Positions 47,845-60,131 of a DNA stretch of 64,000 nt are shown here, piece after piece. The position numbers and the translations under genes were made by a program. The stretch is from Lasioglossum baleicum. Its lineage: Eukaryota; Arthropoda; Insecta; Hymenoptera; Halictidae. The notes beneath the pieces were generated by a model. The model was not told where the DNA came from, made no database searches, and saw nothing but the letters and a program-made list of their open reading frames with translations. The stretch covers positions 4,279,579 through 4,343,578 of the forward strand of contig NC_134935.1 of assembly GCF_051020765.1 (NCBI RefSeq). The letters are read 5' to 3'. Position 1 is the first letter of the stretch. The number at the start of each line of letters is the position of its first letter.

Positions 47845-48381
47845 CACTCCTCAAAAAAATTAAGAGACCACTTGTGCGAAATGTTAATGAAATTCAAAAA
47901 ACAAAAGAAGTGCCTTGAAGAGAAAGAAACGCTCTTTCTATTGCTTTTTTGCACTTCTACGATAATTTTTTCGCTTTCTGGAGCCAGTTAAAGTTAAAAA
48001 GCCAACATTAACTTCAATGTTGAATAACTCGCATAAATAAAATCGCACAATAATCAATAACCACACATTTTACACAGGGAAGATAGCCCTTCCAAATGGT
48101 ATTAACGCGATTCATCAAAAAAATTTGTTGCTCCCCGCGTGATGTTCCAAAGTTGCATAAAATTTTTGTTAACCGTCAATGTTGTCTTCATCTCGCTATA
48201 ACTTTGTAAAAAGCCAACATGGCAACAATTTGAAACAGAGCATCTGAAACTAGAGGTTTCAGGCTTTCAAACCATTGTTTAATGATATCGATACGGCAAT
48301 TTTTGACGGAGTCATGATCACGTAAAGTGGGAGCAATTTTTCGGGTTTGCACAAGTGATCCCTTAATTCTTTCGTGGAGTG
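47845..48381 (+). mobile_element. TA-type MITE, family A copy 2 (537 bp, longest)
   Basis: Begins CACTCCTCAAAAAAATTAAG and ends with the complementary AATTCTTTCGTGGAGTG, followed by TA (48382-48383); the left flank is CA rather than TA. The right 120 bases match copy 1 in the same orientation, and the middle 200 bases match copy 3 in reverse. It has extra internal sequence, so it is closest to the parent. No transposase. Confidence 0.85.
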
Positions 48382-48383
48382 TA

Positions 48384-49829
48384 TTAACATCACGACAATG
48401 CATTCTAAAAACGACGGGAATGTCAAACAATGTGATCCATATTTTGAATTTAATTATTAACTTCTTCGCATTTTTGATCATTAACGATTATTGATGCGTT
48501 GAATACATAATAATCTGCATCGAAATTAATGGTAATCATTATGTATATTGTTGCAAATTTGCACTGCTCCGGACAATATAATTCATATTAAAATTCCAGC
48601 AAATGTTCATATATCTGTCAATTTTACTTGAATTATAATAAATTTTTAAAAAATGGAAGAGGCTGCACCAACGATCCGCGCTATAATAACTATCCGAACA
48701 TTATAATAAACTGGTGGTACGGATAGCTCGACTGTTTGACCACTCTGCTCGATTAAGTTCTTCTTCTTCGGTAGGCATTTCATTTGGTCGTTCATTTTAA
48801 TCAGTTTATCCCTTTAATAAATTTACATTTCCGTAGGATCCTCTGCATTCAATCGAGCGCCTTCCCTTTGTCCTCTACATTCCGTAGTATTAACGTACTC
48901 GGCCGCGCATCCCTTTTATCTGCTTATATCGCTCGGCTCTTTGCCTCTCCTTAATTTCGCCACACAATCTTCATACTTTTCCTGCGCGTTTTATTTGGCT
49001 CGTGTGTCTCCTGGCGTCCCTCGGTGCCCTCCGACTTCTTTGCTCTTTTCATTCTCTTGGCATCCATCCCTTGCCATGCTCCTATTCAACCACTCGCGTA
49101 AGTTCAGTTTCCCATGTATACGCTAAAGTAACGCTGAACACTCGCTTTAAAGTTAAATATTTTCTTTTAACTTATACCCGGCGCTTGCCCCATCTCGATC
49201 CTGCAAACCTAGGAGCCGCAATGGTTCACGATAGTCGACGCCTTCGTACCCCTGTGAATTATTCTTTTCTGACCCTTCAACTTTGCTCTCTTTGACAGCT
49301 GTCAGTACAGAGCGTCGCTGAATGCGGCTCTCTCCTCTTCTATTTCAGTTTTGTAGGTCTGATCGCGTTTTCTTCTATTTACCGGTAACGCGAGACGCCA
49401 TTTTATCCCTAAATTTTTCATCCCTGACTCTTTTGTTCGCCTTTCCCAACCCGTTACCTGTGAAAGGTACTATTGTATACGCATCTTTCTCCCTCTAAGC
49501 GTTCCAGCTTCCGTCGACTTGTTCGAACATAGGTTTGTTCTACTTAAGATCGACTTATTCTTTTTCTCGGTCCAATACACTCCTCCTTTCAAAGATTTTT
49601 CTCTACTTTCTCGCGTAGATTATCTTTTAACGATGCTTTGTGTGGGCCTTCCAGTTTGATCGGTGTAAGTCCGTAGAAGTATTGCAGCTCGCTGATCCCA
49701 TATTGTATCACTGATATACGGGGTGAGACAATAACTTTGTCCACCTTGAATGTTTCCCTTACTTGTAAGAATTAGACTGCGGATCTTGATGCATTTAGGG
49801 CTTATGAAAATGTTCAAAAAAGGCTAGAA
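48384..49829. other. Non-coding stretch
   Basis: Short pyrimidine-rich frames without motifs. No host gene recognised. Confidence 0.5.
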
Positions 49830-50408
49830 TCTGTATAAACAAAAATGTAAATGTCCGTTTGTCCGTTTGTTTGTAATCGAACATCTCCGTAACGGCTGAA
49901 CGTAGAAAGCTGGGGTTTGATCCATTAGACGCAGCGTTTCTTCGCGAAGGTTTTAGCACAATCCGCATTCGGAAAAGTCCATTCGTTCAAGACTTTTGAC
50001 GACTTTTTCCACCGGCTACAACGCTAACTGCTTACTTCAAGTTATGTGAATGTGGCGCGTTTGCGAAAACATTGATGTAGAATAATCGATATGGTTTCGT
50101 GATGATTCGCGTTATAACCAATGCGTCACGACGAGAATCTTCTCAGTATAATATCTATATAAATAGAAAAAAATATCTATATAAACAGACAGATTGACCT
50201 ATTCGGAGTGATTTGTTCTGTAAGTTTCTCCCTGCATTGGAATTCATCTGAGTAAATCGATCTGCGTTTGAATTGAAATATTTGGTTAGTATTTTTAAAT
50301 TATTAAGTCTTTCTTTGTTTTTCAGGTCGTGTTTTTTCCCTATTTAATGTTTAGCAATTTTAGATGTTATCGATGTAACTTTCTTTCTACTTTAGTACAT
50401 AAAAAAGA

Positions 50409-50696
50409 ATGACTCGCCGAAAAGCAAACTTAGGTCGTCGTACTCGCGGAACGGAAGCAGTGCGACGATTAAGATCAAATAAAATTGAGGAAGAACAGGC
50501 ATCACAAAGAATGGTTCAAATACATGCCAGACTTGAGGATGCACGGTTGCGAGTACGGCGATCGGGTTCTGCAGCTTCGGATCTGCATCAAACTCAACAG
50601 AATGAACGCGACAGGCTGAGAGTGGCTCAAAAACGACAACGAGAAACAGCAGATCGGCGTCAAACACGACTCCGTGATCAGCAATCACATGACTAA
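50409..50696 (+). CDS. N-terminal fragment of Helitron replicase ORF
   Basis: A 95-codon frame begins MTRRKANLGRRTRGTEAVRR and is made almost entirely of Arg/Gln/Glu-rich helical text (AQKRQRETADRRQTRL). This matches, from memory, the basic repetitive leader found before the Rep and Pif1-like helicase domains of insect Helitron proteins. It stops at 50694-50696, just before the CT microsatellite and 3' hairpin, so the enzyme domains have been lost by internal deletion. The frame has no break, which suggests either a young insertion or that this piece is still tolerated. Function as a separate protein is not indicated. Confidence 0.65.
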   Translation: MTRRKANLGRRTRGTEAVRRLRSNKIEEEQASQRMVQIHARLEDARLRVRRSGSAASDLHQTQQNERDRLRVAQKRQRETADRRQTRLRDQQSHD

Positions 50697-50703
50697 AATG
50701 TCA

Positions 50704-50705
<2 letters not shown>

Positions 50706-50736
<31 letters not shown>
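50706..50736. repeat. (CT)n microsatellite
   Basis: About 15 CT units within the Helitron. Confidence 0.96.
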
Positions 50737-50739
<3 letters not shown>

Positions 50740-50802
50740 ACAGGTAGAAACGTGCTTTTAAAAAATACTGAGCCACAGCAACGCGTGGCGGGGGAAAGCT
50801 AG

Positions 50803-52017
50803 TATAAAATATAATGTTAAGAACAGATTCGTCTAAAATTGACGGCTCCGAATGGGAGCACCCCGTTAAGAAACATTTAAAGCGTGCTATCTTGGTGTGG
50901 CAGGGTGCGGAAGGTGAATCGCTGATCGGGGCGTTGGTATTAATTATTCGCCAGCTGATCGGCCGTGGGCTTCTTCCGATTGGCTGGCGAACCATCTTAG
51001 GATTTAACCCTGTCGCGTAGGTTGATGATCCAATTTGCTCGCGCGTCGGGTTGCGGACTCGCGTTTATTCCGCCTCGGCGTTGAACGTTCACCTTTAACT
51101 TCTGCCCACTTATAGTGATATTTACGGTGACGAACGGACAAGAGGAAAGACGGACACCCGATGTTGCGGCGCGGCGGAACAACAGCTTTTTGCTCGTCGC
51201 GCTGCAAAAAGACAGATACAGCACGGGATATAGGCTTGTGGCGTCCATAGCGGCGTTCTTTTGTCGTTTGTAAACTTTGCCGGCGTGCGCGCGCGAAAGC
51301 AATTTTGTCAAACAGTGAAAGGATAACCAGAAGCAACAAGAAACCCGTGAGCGGCCGCGCGTGTAATTGTGTTCGCGTCCACGCTCTCCTGGTAGACGTC
51401 ATCGAGTTACTCTTAAACGAGTACGGATACGTATGACATTTAGCTGGGCCAAATGATTGATTGGCGGCCCGCTCGAATGATCGATCGCTTTATGTTATAT
51501 GAGCCACCCAATTGGCTCCCGAGTGTGGCGAACATTTTCTGATTTAGCCCGCTCGCTCGTAACTTTAATAACCCGCGCGGAATAATTGATTAATGGCAGC
51601 CTCGAAATCACGTTTTTCTTGATCAAGCTTACTTTTCAATATGTTGACTCGATCGCGAAACTGATCGGAAATGTCGACGAATTTTTAATGAAATATTGTA
51701 CGGCTGGGTTGTGTGGCTTTGAGTCTACTGATAGTGAGATAATCATGAGCAACGTTGGGCGAAATTTTGTGCGGGTAGAAATGAATTCAGTTTGCATATT
51801 CCATTAATAGACTGCAGATTTTTATGCAAAATGACTGTATTCTTGTTTTAATATTCCGATTACGCTCCGTACCACGCATTTTCCCGACTGCTTGCAACGC
51901 ACATGTTTTCACAGCATCACGGGCGAAATTAACATTTCCATTTCAAAGATAAATTAAATTCTTAACTGTTTTGAAATATGTACCTTGAAACCATTTTTCC
52001 TTTCGTTAAGACACTAC
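50803..52017. other. Non-coding stretch
   Basis: A short GGCGC-type patch lies at 51169-51180. Opposing frames at 51.0-51.4 kb are basic and motif-free, judged spurious. Confidence 0.5.
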
Positions 52018-52019
52018 TA

Positions 52020-53616
52020 CACTCGCCGAAATTTCTATAAAGTCACTGTGTTTTGTAATGAATTCTTATAATTATATCATTACCAATAAAAAATTTGTAT
52101 TTGGTAGCATTTCGGGATTACATAAAGAAAGCATACACACCGATTTCAAAACACAAGTATAACATTTATTGATAAAAGAAAACAAAAATATAATTTTACA
52201 CGTAACAGACTGCGAAATTTCTATAATGTCATTTTCGTTTTATACGGATAAAGTTGTAATTAACAATTGTTTCTTTATTATATCTATTTTAATATTTAGT
52301 GTAACCTCCATTTTTTTTAATTACATTAAAAATGCGATTGGGCATTGACGAAACTAACTTTTGTAGCGTTTCTGTTTTAACAGACGCCCATGCTTCAGTC
52401 ACCGCATCCCTTAGTTCGCTAATGGAGTTGTATTGTTTGCAGTTTTTATAAACTTGTCGCGCAATGATACCCCAAACATTTTCAATAGGATTTATGTCCG
52501 GGGAACAAGCAGGCCATGGCGAAACATTGATATTTCTTTCAAGAAGCCACTGCGTTGTGTGCTTCGACGCGTGCACTGCAGCATTATCATGCTGATAAAT
52601 AAAATTGTCATCTTCAATATTTTCTGTAAAGGGTATTAGAACCATGTTTAACAAATCCGTATAATTTTCCGAATTCATTTTGTGATTTGTGAAACAGATT
52701 GGAGTTCTTTTGTCAGCTTTGAACGCAGCCCATATCATTAGGGAACCACCGCCAAGGTTACGACTCATTGTCACACTTTTCTCATTTCTCAGATCATGCC
52801 AATAATATTTACGGTCATCAGGCCCATCCAAATAAATTTTTTCACATCTGAAAAAATGACAGACTGCCACTCTTTCGTCCAGGACATGTGTGCCCGTGCG
52901 AAATCAAGACGGGCCTGTTTATGTGTTACTTTAAGGCCTGGTTTGCGTTGCATTTGTGCCCACACAAATTGCCCAGAAGAATTTCAAAGTTGTTGCACAC
53001 GTCTTGTTGTTACTGGGAGCTCCAATTCAACTCGCAATTGTGCTGCATTTTTCGTTTCCTTAGCCGCAGACCTCATTAATAATGAATTGTTGTCTCTTTG
53101 ACAATTTTTTATTACCACCTCTAAAATGAATTTTTCCGTAATTTTCACGTAAATTGATATAATTATTAATCACAGTATATGACCGATTAATTTTCTTAGC
53201 AATCGCGCGATTAGAGCAGTCCATATTTTTATAAGCATCGATCGATGCTTTTTCTTCAATTGTTAGTACTTTTCTTCTCGGCATTGTACTACACGCGAAT
53301 CAAATTATAAAAAAACAGAATTGCCATGAGTTCTAAAACTAATACTTTTAGAATATATTTGCAATTTCCCGTAGTTCTCTGCTCAGAATCCGAAGAAATA
53401 CTAAGTGACTTTATAGAAACTTCGCACTTGTGTTCTGCACCACGCAGAAATAAATAAAAAAAAACGTAAATAGTAAACAATGCGGTCTTGAGTGCGCGGT
53501 CCTTCTATCCGAGTGTCAACAAAGCACAAGGCCAGATACGATAAAGCAACAGAAATCGTAATATTTTAAAAATATCTATGAAAATGACGATGACTTTATA
53601 GAAATTTCAGCGAGTG
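52020..53616 (-). mobile_element. Tc3-like Tc1/mariner transposon (1597 bp)
   Basis: Outer ends read CACTCGCCGAAATTTCTATA and its complement, with TA on each side (52018-52019 and 53617-53618). A second inner copy of the GAAATTTCTATAAAGTC core lies near each end (about 52212-52230 and 53404-53427), giving the inverted/direct repeat pattern of Tc1-like elements. It encloses a degenerate transposase on the minus strand. Confidence 0.93.
52289..53284 (-). pseudogene. Tc3-like transposase (DD34E), degenerate
   Basis: The minus-strand start is at 53284 (MPRRKVLTIEEKASIDAY), followed by a helix-turn-helix (SNRAIAKKINRSYTVINNYI) similar to Tc3-type DNA-binding domains. After a frame change near 53065 the reading continues (AAKETKNAAQLRVELELP), meets a TGA stop near 52983, and goes on through MSWTKEWQSVIFSDVKK (first catalytic Asp). 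A one-base loss in an A/T run near 52833 shifts the frame again into KIYLDGPDDRKYYW. The second Asp (QHDNAAVH, near 52587) and the Glu (SPDINPIENVWG, near 52482) are 34 residues apart. The end reads IFNVIKKNGGYTKY. Full family length is represented, but two shifts and one stop make it inactive. Confidence 0.92.
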
Positions 53617-53618
53617 TA

Positions 53619-56600
53619 TTATTGTACTGGCATGACCAAGGATCGTATTAAAGGTAAACAGTCCTCGAAATATTAATTTAAAATTAGCAGTGAAGAATCC
53701 GTGAAGAGTCTAAAAAACTTCATTTGTGTAATTTTTTATAAGACGACGTATATACGTTTTGTGCTCAGTACGGTTAGCGTTAACCAGCAATTGAGAGGGT
53801 ATAAATATTTTTGCGGCCGACTGTATGCTCGGGTTTCGTCCCCGGGAACGTCGCGCTGTAACTTTCCCATTATACCCTGAAAATTGTAATCTAGCGTTTC
53901 TGTATCAGCCTGTCTGTTTGTCTCCCCTCTCCTAGTTTTTCTCGCTCTCTCACCCCTTTTTTTCTATTTGTTCTCACGCGAACGGAATCGGAAATGCGTG
54001 ACCCGCATTGCACTCATTTGTATTGCGTCAGGGTGAGAGCGTAGACAAAGCTCGCTCTGTGAAGATTCAGTTCCGGTGGCAGCCGGATTATAACGGCAAG
54101 TCGCACAACGCACAGTATCAAATTGTATTACAAAACTCGAATATTTCTTTCTGTTCTTTTTTCCCCGGTTTTTATTTCCGACGTGTTTCCCTCGGTGAAA
54201 GACTGTTTAATTAAATATTCTACTCTTTGTGACAGGTTTTTATATGCGCTTTCGAAGTTATCCCAACGTTTTCCCCTTTGTACGCGCTGTTTCAAACGGG
54301 TCTTTACCATTTTTTTGGTTATCTTTTCGTTTCAACCGAGACGCGGTCGTAAGTTTTACAGCCCGTGTACCTGTATAACATCTTTTTTTTCGAGGTGAGT
54401 AAAACTTGGAGCATCTTGAACGATGTACCGACTGAAAAAAAAGAAGAAGTATCGTTAACGTAAGATTGTCGCAATTATTCGCGGCACGTGTACGATGAAT
54501 ATTATTGGAAAAGTGTTCAAAGCTTGTTGTGATACGTATAATGTGGAAAAAAGTAAATTTCAATATTCTCTTAAATATTTCAGGAACGACAAATGATATT
54601 TAGGGAAAGTTGAAACGGAATCAGTCCCCGATGAAAGAGTGTTTCGTACGTGAGAACTCGACTGGTGTCTCCTGAACCGAACGTAACAAAACATTATAGA
54701 AATTCTGTGGGCGTGGTTTCCGTCGGTCTCGCGTTACAAATACATGAAATTCTCGGTAGGAGGGTAAACAAGCTTTATTGTTGCTCCGGGGCTCGGGAAC
54801 ATTGTGTACGACCACCGTATTATTTTTCAGCGTGGTTCGTAGGAGACTCTCATAACTCCGGTACTTCATATTCCATTTCGATTTCGCGGAGCGGCGAGGC
54901 ATTATATCGTATCGGAGCGCAGAAGCGTTACGCGGCGGGATTAAGCGCGTAATCCCGGAGCTTCGCGTTTCACGCGGACTTACATGTAAACACTAGAAGG
55001 AATGGGGGGAGCGGGGGGATGTGCAGGCGAATTCATCTTGGCCGGTAGTTAGCCGTACTGTGACTTGTTATTACAGCAGTGACTTTCCCCAACTCCGCGC
55101 TCGACGTCGCGTCGGACAAGTATTCAGGCCGTCCGAAATAATAAAAGCTATAAATTTGCGGAGCGGTCGCTTTAAAACTCGTATATCCTCTGTCTATGAA
55201 ACGAGAGGCGCCTTAATAACCCGTAATTAAATTCGTCGCTGCTGGGGACCCTGCCCCGGTGCTTTCACGATCGACCATAAATCCGCTCGCTATGTAAGAA
55301 ACGCGAGCACGCGTTGCAAATCACCGAAAAGTCTCGCGCGGTCGTTGTCTAAACTTGTCATTACGCTTGTGCTTCGATATTAATGTCCACGAGGAAGCTG
55401 AATGATCGAGGAACCAAGTGTTGTGGAATTTGTCGCCGCAACCACGGTCAGTGAAAGCACGAAGTCAGCGTTTCGTGAAATTTCTCGTGCGGTCGGACTG
55501 TTCTCGCCCGATCCTGGGGTATTTCTGGGAATCCACGGTTCCCCTAAATCAATTTCAATTTCAATTGATTCGCATAGCGAATAAGTAGATTTTTCGCCGA
55601 AGGACTACGTCTACAATTTCCACTTTGTTCTGTTATTTCGAACGAGACGGCGATCCTGCCCTTCGGGAGTCGAGCTAGAAATCGAACCGCGATTCCCGTG
55701 GTTCGCAATTTAATAGAAATATCGCTTTCCTTCCATTGAACGATAGCGGACCGACAAAAATATGCTCGGGATTAACGTAAATACGCTCGTGCACTCTGGC
55801 GCATTTCATACGGCCAGCATTCTCGATCTTCGAAGATTATATCGACTCTCCTGGTGAAATTCGCGAAACTAGGGCGACGAGGACGGCACGACGCGCACGG
55901 AAATGTACAATATCCTGCGGATTCCGGCTATGAGCACCAGTATTCTTCAGAGTTCGCATGAAAGGGAATGTTTCCCGAACTATCTTAACGGAACTAAGAT
56001 TCTGTATCCCCGCACGGATTCACCGGCAACTTCCTTACGAGGAATAACAGCCGTTCCGCGGCACGCTTTATCGAAAATAATTATTCGAATCGATTCATTG
56101 GTTTCTTAGCAACAGAGTTCTAAACGTTGATGAAATTATATAATCTGTTTCTATAAACAATATTCTGAATAATTTTTTGAGAATCCGAAAGTTAGTGTTG
56201 AAATACTTCTTGAGTCCACTGATTATGTACGAACGATTGAGAAAGAAACTTTTTAACATTGTTTTAGCTTCAGTGTGCTCATGTGCTCAGCGACCGGACC
56301 TTTTGTTTTCTCACAGAACAGTCCCTTGTCGTTCTTTTTATTCCTCGAATTCGAGAGAAATGAGATTGCTCGGTAATTCTTACGAGCAGCCATTACTCCG
56401 AGGCGTGCCAACAAATCTACGAGTCTTTTTATGCCGCACCGACTAATTCCGAGGATTAATTCAATCGTAAAAATAGACCAAAGCCGGCTTTTCCGAGCTG
56501 TTTGTCTAATAGGAAGAACAAAGTTGCGTTTTAGCAACAATTGCGTTTTATTAACTGCTTCAAATTACTATCTTTAATAAACGCACCGCCGCGGCGGGAA

Positions 56601-56866
56601 AAGAAGAGATACGAGACGGTTCTTCCCTTGAAATTATTATCCCGTATTTCCCGAATTTAACGAGCTTCTTCATAATCTGCATCATGATACGGCAAACTAG
56701 GAATTCCAAGAGGGGTTCATAAATTCAGTTTTCGTAGGGAAATGGAAAAATTCAGAAAAACGTCCGACTATCCAAGTTAGCTTAACTTACTAAAAATTGT
56801 TAATGCACCACTCTCGGCAAATATTATTCGATCAAATAAATCACGTGATGTAATTATATGTACATA
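53619..56866. other. Non-coding stretch, no gene recognised
   Basis: Short frames only. No repeats with clear ends. A G-rich patch occurs at about 55002-55020. Confidence 0.5.
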
Positions 56867-57249
56867 CACTCCTCAAAAGAATTAAGGAATCACTTGTGCG
56901 AACCCGAAAAATTGCTCCCACTTTACGTGATCATAACTCCGTCAAAAATTGCCGTACCGATATCATTAAACAATGGTTTGAAAGCCTGAAACCTCTAGTT
57001 TCAGATGCTCTCTTTCAAATTGTTGCCATGTTGGCTTTTTACAAAGTTATAGCGAGATGAAGACAACATTGACGGTTAACAAAAATTTTGTGCAACTTTG
57101 GAACAGCACACGGGGAGCAACAAATTTTTTTGATAAATCGCTTTAATATCATTTGGAAGGACTATCTTTCCTGCGTAAATTGTGTGGTTGTTGAATATTG
57201 TGCGATTTTTTTTATTCGAGTTATTACTCCTTAATTCTTTTGAGGAGTG
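56867..57249 (-). mobile_element. TA-flanked MITE, family A copy 3 (383 bp)
   Basis: Begins CACTCCTCAAAAGAATTAAG, ends with CTTAATTCTTTTGAGGAGTG, and is flanked by TA on both sides (56865-56866 and 57250-57251). It is in reverse orientation relative to copies 1 and 2. Its ends are asymmetric like copy 2: one long conserved end and one short 25-base end. Confidence 0.9.
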
Positions 57250-57302
57250 TATTTTCAATGTGGAAAATATTTCCATTAAAGGAAAATGCAATGATAAATT
57301 AA

Positions 57303-57415
57303 TTGTAACGCGTCCAATTTGAGACGTGTCGAATTTTAGTCGCGTCAACAATGCGACGCATCTAAATTACAACGCGTTCAATTTGCAGTGCATCGAGTTT
57401 GCAACGCTCGGAAAT
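57303..57415 (+). repeat. Degenerate 16-bp tandem repeat
   Basis: About seven imperfect units with consensus like AACGCGTCNAATTTGN (for example AACGCGTCCAATTTG, GACGTGTCGAATTTT, AACGCGTTCAATTTGC). CG-bearing and TTTG-bearing halves alternate. Confidence 0.65.
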
Positions 57416-59980
57416 TGAAAATCGCAGAATATGAAAAAACGTGGGTATACCAGTCACATTTTGTGCTCGTTACGGCTGTTGCCGTAACTGTGTTATGCGA
57501 AACGCAAAATCGGTGTCGAAAAGTGGAACACTTCAGCCGCGTGATAATGATTTTCGAGAAATGGAACGCAATAATTGGAGCCACTTAAGTAGAAGCTTCG
57601 AGGCATTTTGCAGCGGCGAGGTCATCGTTCAATTTCCCATGGAGAATAAGTTAATAGCATTTTCCTTGGAACGTAACCGGTTCAAAGAGTTCCGGCGTAT
57701 CAAAGATAGGGGGGCACGAGTGGGTGTTACACGTCCATTTTCTGACATTTACAGTGATAACACGGCCCGTAATGCTACAGGTAAAGTAATAGCTTCTCTC
57801 AGCTTCCATTAGGCGCCGAGGATAAAGCAGTAACGCACGGGCGCGCTCGTGCACGCGGCTCGTCCATGTGTATAAGTGCGTGCGTAAAGCGATTTATCCA
57901 ATCATAAGGACGTTCAGGCTTAACACTTTCGACGCTGCGACCGGGAACCTTCATTCCGGAACTGGGATCCTCGATAATTCGAATCCTGCTTAAACCCTTT
58001 CCGATAGAAGTCGTTTTCCGAGCAGTACCATTTTGTTTATTTGTTTTTCGGAAAGAAATAGAACGAGACTTATTCGTTGAAATTTGTTTTCAAACGAAAA
58101 CCGTACAATACCGGCTTGTTTTGTTAACGTTGATACTTTCTTGATCCACTGTACCCGTTCGGAGTATGTATTTCCATAGGGAAACTGCGCGTTGCACTGA
58201 CACCGGTACCTCAAATCCGAGGCAATACCGATCTTCTATCTCCTCATCGAACTTTATCATTTGTATATGTGTACGTGAAAGCAGTAAGGGGTTGAATTCC
58301 CGTCGTGAGAAGATTCTCCAGAGTTTTTCATCCTATTCCTGACACGTAGACGCCGAAAAATAGAAGAGAGGGGAAAAAAGACGTCGGAGAATATTTTCAA
58401 CGCATTGTCACGTACAGAGCGTCGCCAAGCAGGCGTAACGCGCTTCCAGCCGCGTTCCTTTCAAGCGTATCCATTTTGGAATAAGCAAACAGCGGAGCAG
58501 AATTCCTACGAGCGTGTCGATAGAGGAACGGAATACCGAGTATCGAGACCCCATCTATCAGGATCACCGGTTCACAATGAGGGTGAGAGAGATCGAGTTG
58601 TATCCGAGTGCAACTATTGACCCGCGAGCGTCGTAATTATTATTCAAGCGGAGACGATCGCTACGCATCAAACCGTTCAATGTCGATATCCACGCGTCAA
58701 TGCGGAAACTTAGCGTTAATTTCCGCACAAGTCGCCTGTTTGCGTCTGCTCGGTTCATAGCTTCATATACTTCCACGGCATTCCTCGAAAGAGTAAACTT
58801 TCTACTTGCATTTAAGGAACTAATTAGCCGGCGGTTTTTCCAACCTAATAATTGGAGCGCAAAATTCTAGTTAAACTGTTCGACGGTGCAGTTGTATTGA
58901 CAGTATGTACAATTAGTTTTTCAGCTTGCGCTATGTTAATTAGACGTTCGGGGAAGCGGCGCCGACAGTTAATAGGCATGTTACCTACAAATTGACAACG
59001 TCGACCGGTTTCCGAATTTCGTATCAACTTTTAATTACTTAATTAGTCGCGGCCGCGCTATTTTCGGCAGGGTATCATGGAATTATTCGTGCGTCGCTTT
59101 AAATTGAATCGTATACAAGTGTTTGTACTTCCGATCGATACCGCAGTCATCAGTTCGCCTGAGAATGTTGCAAATTTCTGAAGAAAGTAAGTAAACTATC
59201 GAATAGATTTATTAAAAAATCAACTACTTACAGAATAATTAAAAACACCGTCGATACACGAAGATCAGCGATTTAATCGTTTAATAGGCAACTGAATTTA
59301 GGGATTTTTCTTCGTGCGTAATGGTGGCACCAAATCATTCAAAAGAAATTAATTTTTAATAAAGTGACATTACCGAGCGCTTCCCAACTTCTAAGTACAA
59401 GATTACACAAAACGAAACTTGCTCTGCCAGGGAGAATTTAAATTTTAAGCTTCAACTTCAGCCGCTCAGGAAGTTATTTGTTGGATTATCACAGAAGCTT
59501 TCAACCCGTTTTGTATCTCCGCCGCGAAAAATAGTTAAAAGTTTTTTTTTTCTCCGACTATCTGATATACTCGGCTCGACAATTTACATTGAAACTTTTC
59601 CGTTCACGTTCCACGTTCTCGGCGCGATATGTAATTCAGAGACTCGGATTTCCACGTTTCTCTATGATAATTCGAAAATCGTAAAAGCGCCGATGCTACA
59701 TAAAAAGTAGGGGCTCAGCAAGATTTGAGCGCCAGCGCGGAATTACAAATTTCAAGAGGTGGCACGATCTTCAGGAAACCCTCACGCGATCCCAATCAAT
59801 TTTTTCCCGCTTTTCCACCTTCCCTTACACGACGGAGAATTTCCAAGACGTTTCGACAATCGACCGATAACGAACTGTAAAAAAATGCATTGGCCGAGCG
59901 TCCCTATTTAAATTTATTGCGAATGCACAATTCAACTGTAATATTACATGCTCCCCTAATAAATTATTTCAATTTTATAG
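57416..59980. other. Non-coding stretch, no gene recognised
   Basis: A 123-codon frame (57441-57812, +) overlaps others and shows no motif. The rest is unique-looking AT-rich DNA. Confidence 0.5.
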
Positions 59981-60131
59981 GGTTAAAGTACGGATGATGT
60001 ATGCGTGTATTGTGTATGTATGCGTGTTGATAGGCAGCCCTATGTATGATTGAATTTGTAATAACAATCGCCAACGAATCGCAAAAAGAAGATCAGATCG
60101 AAACGAGCGCCCGCGACAAACACGTCTGTCT
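59981..60131 (-). repeat. Interspersed repeat B, intact copy (empty site)
   Basis: The reverse complement matches 45209-45350 joined to 47038-47060. At the position where the Tc1 sits in the other copy, this one has a single TA (CGCATACATCATCC), so it represents the pre-insertion state. Confidence 0.88.

Larger units (their letters stand above)
49830..50802 (+). mobile_element. Helitron, non-autonomous but with N-terminal ORF (973 bp)
   Basis: The 5' end reads TCTGTATAAACAAAAATGTA and runs into the TCCGTTTGTCCGTTTGTTTG segment usual in insect Helitrons. The 3' end has a small hairpin (GCCAC at 50772-50776 pairing with GTGGC at 50785-50789) about ten bases before the terminal CTAG (50799-50802). 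The insertion sits between A (49829) and T (50803) with no target duplication, as Helitrons do. A CT microsatellite lies near the 3' side. The Rep and helicase parts are missing. Confidence 0.85.

Noticed and set aside
57441..57812. 123-codon plus-strand frame
   Set aside because: Overlaps two other frames, no motif, and begins near a degenerate tandem repeat.
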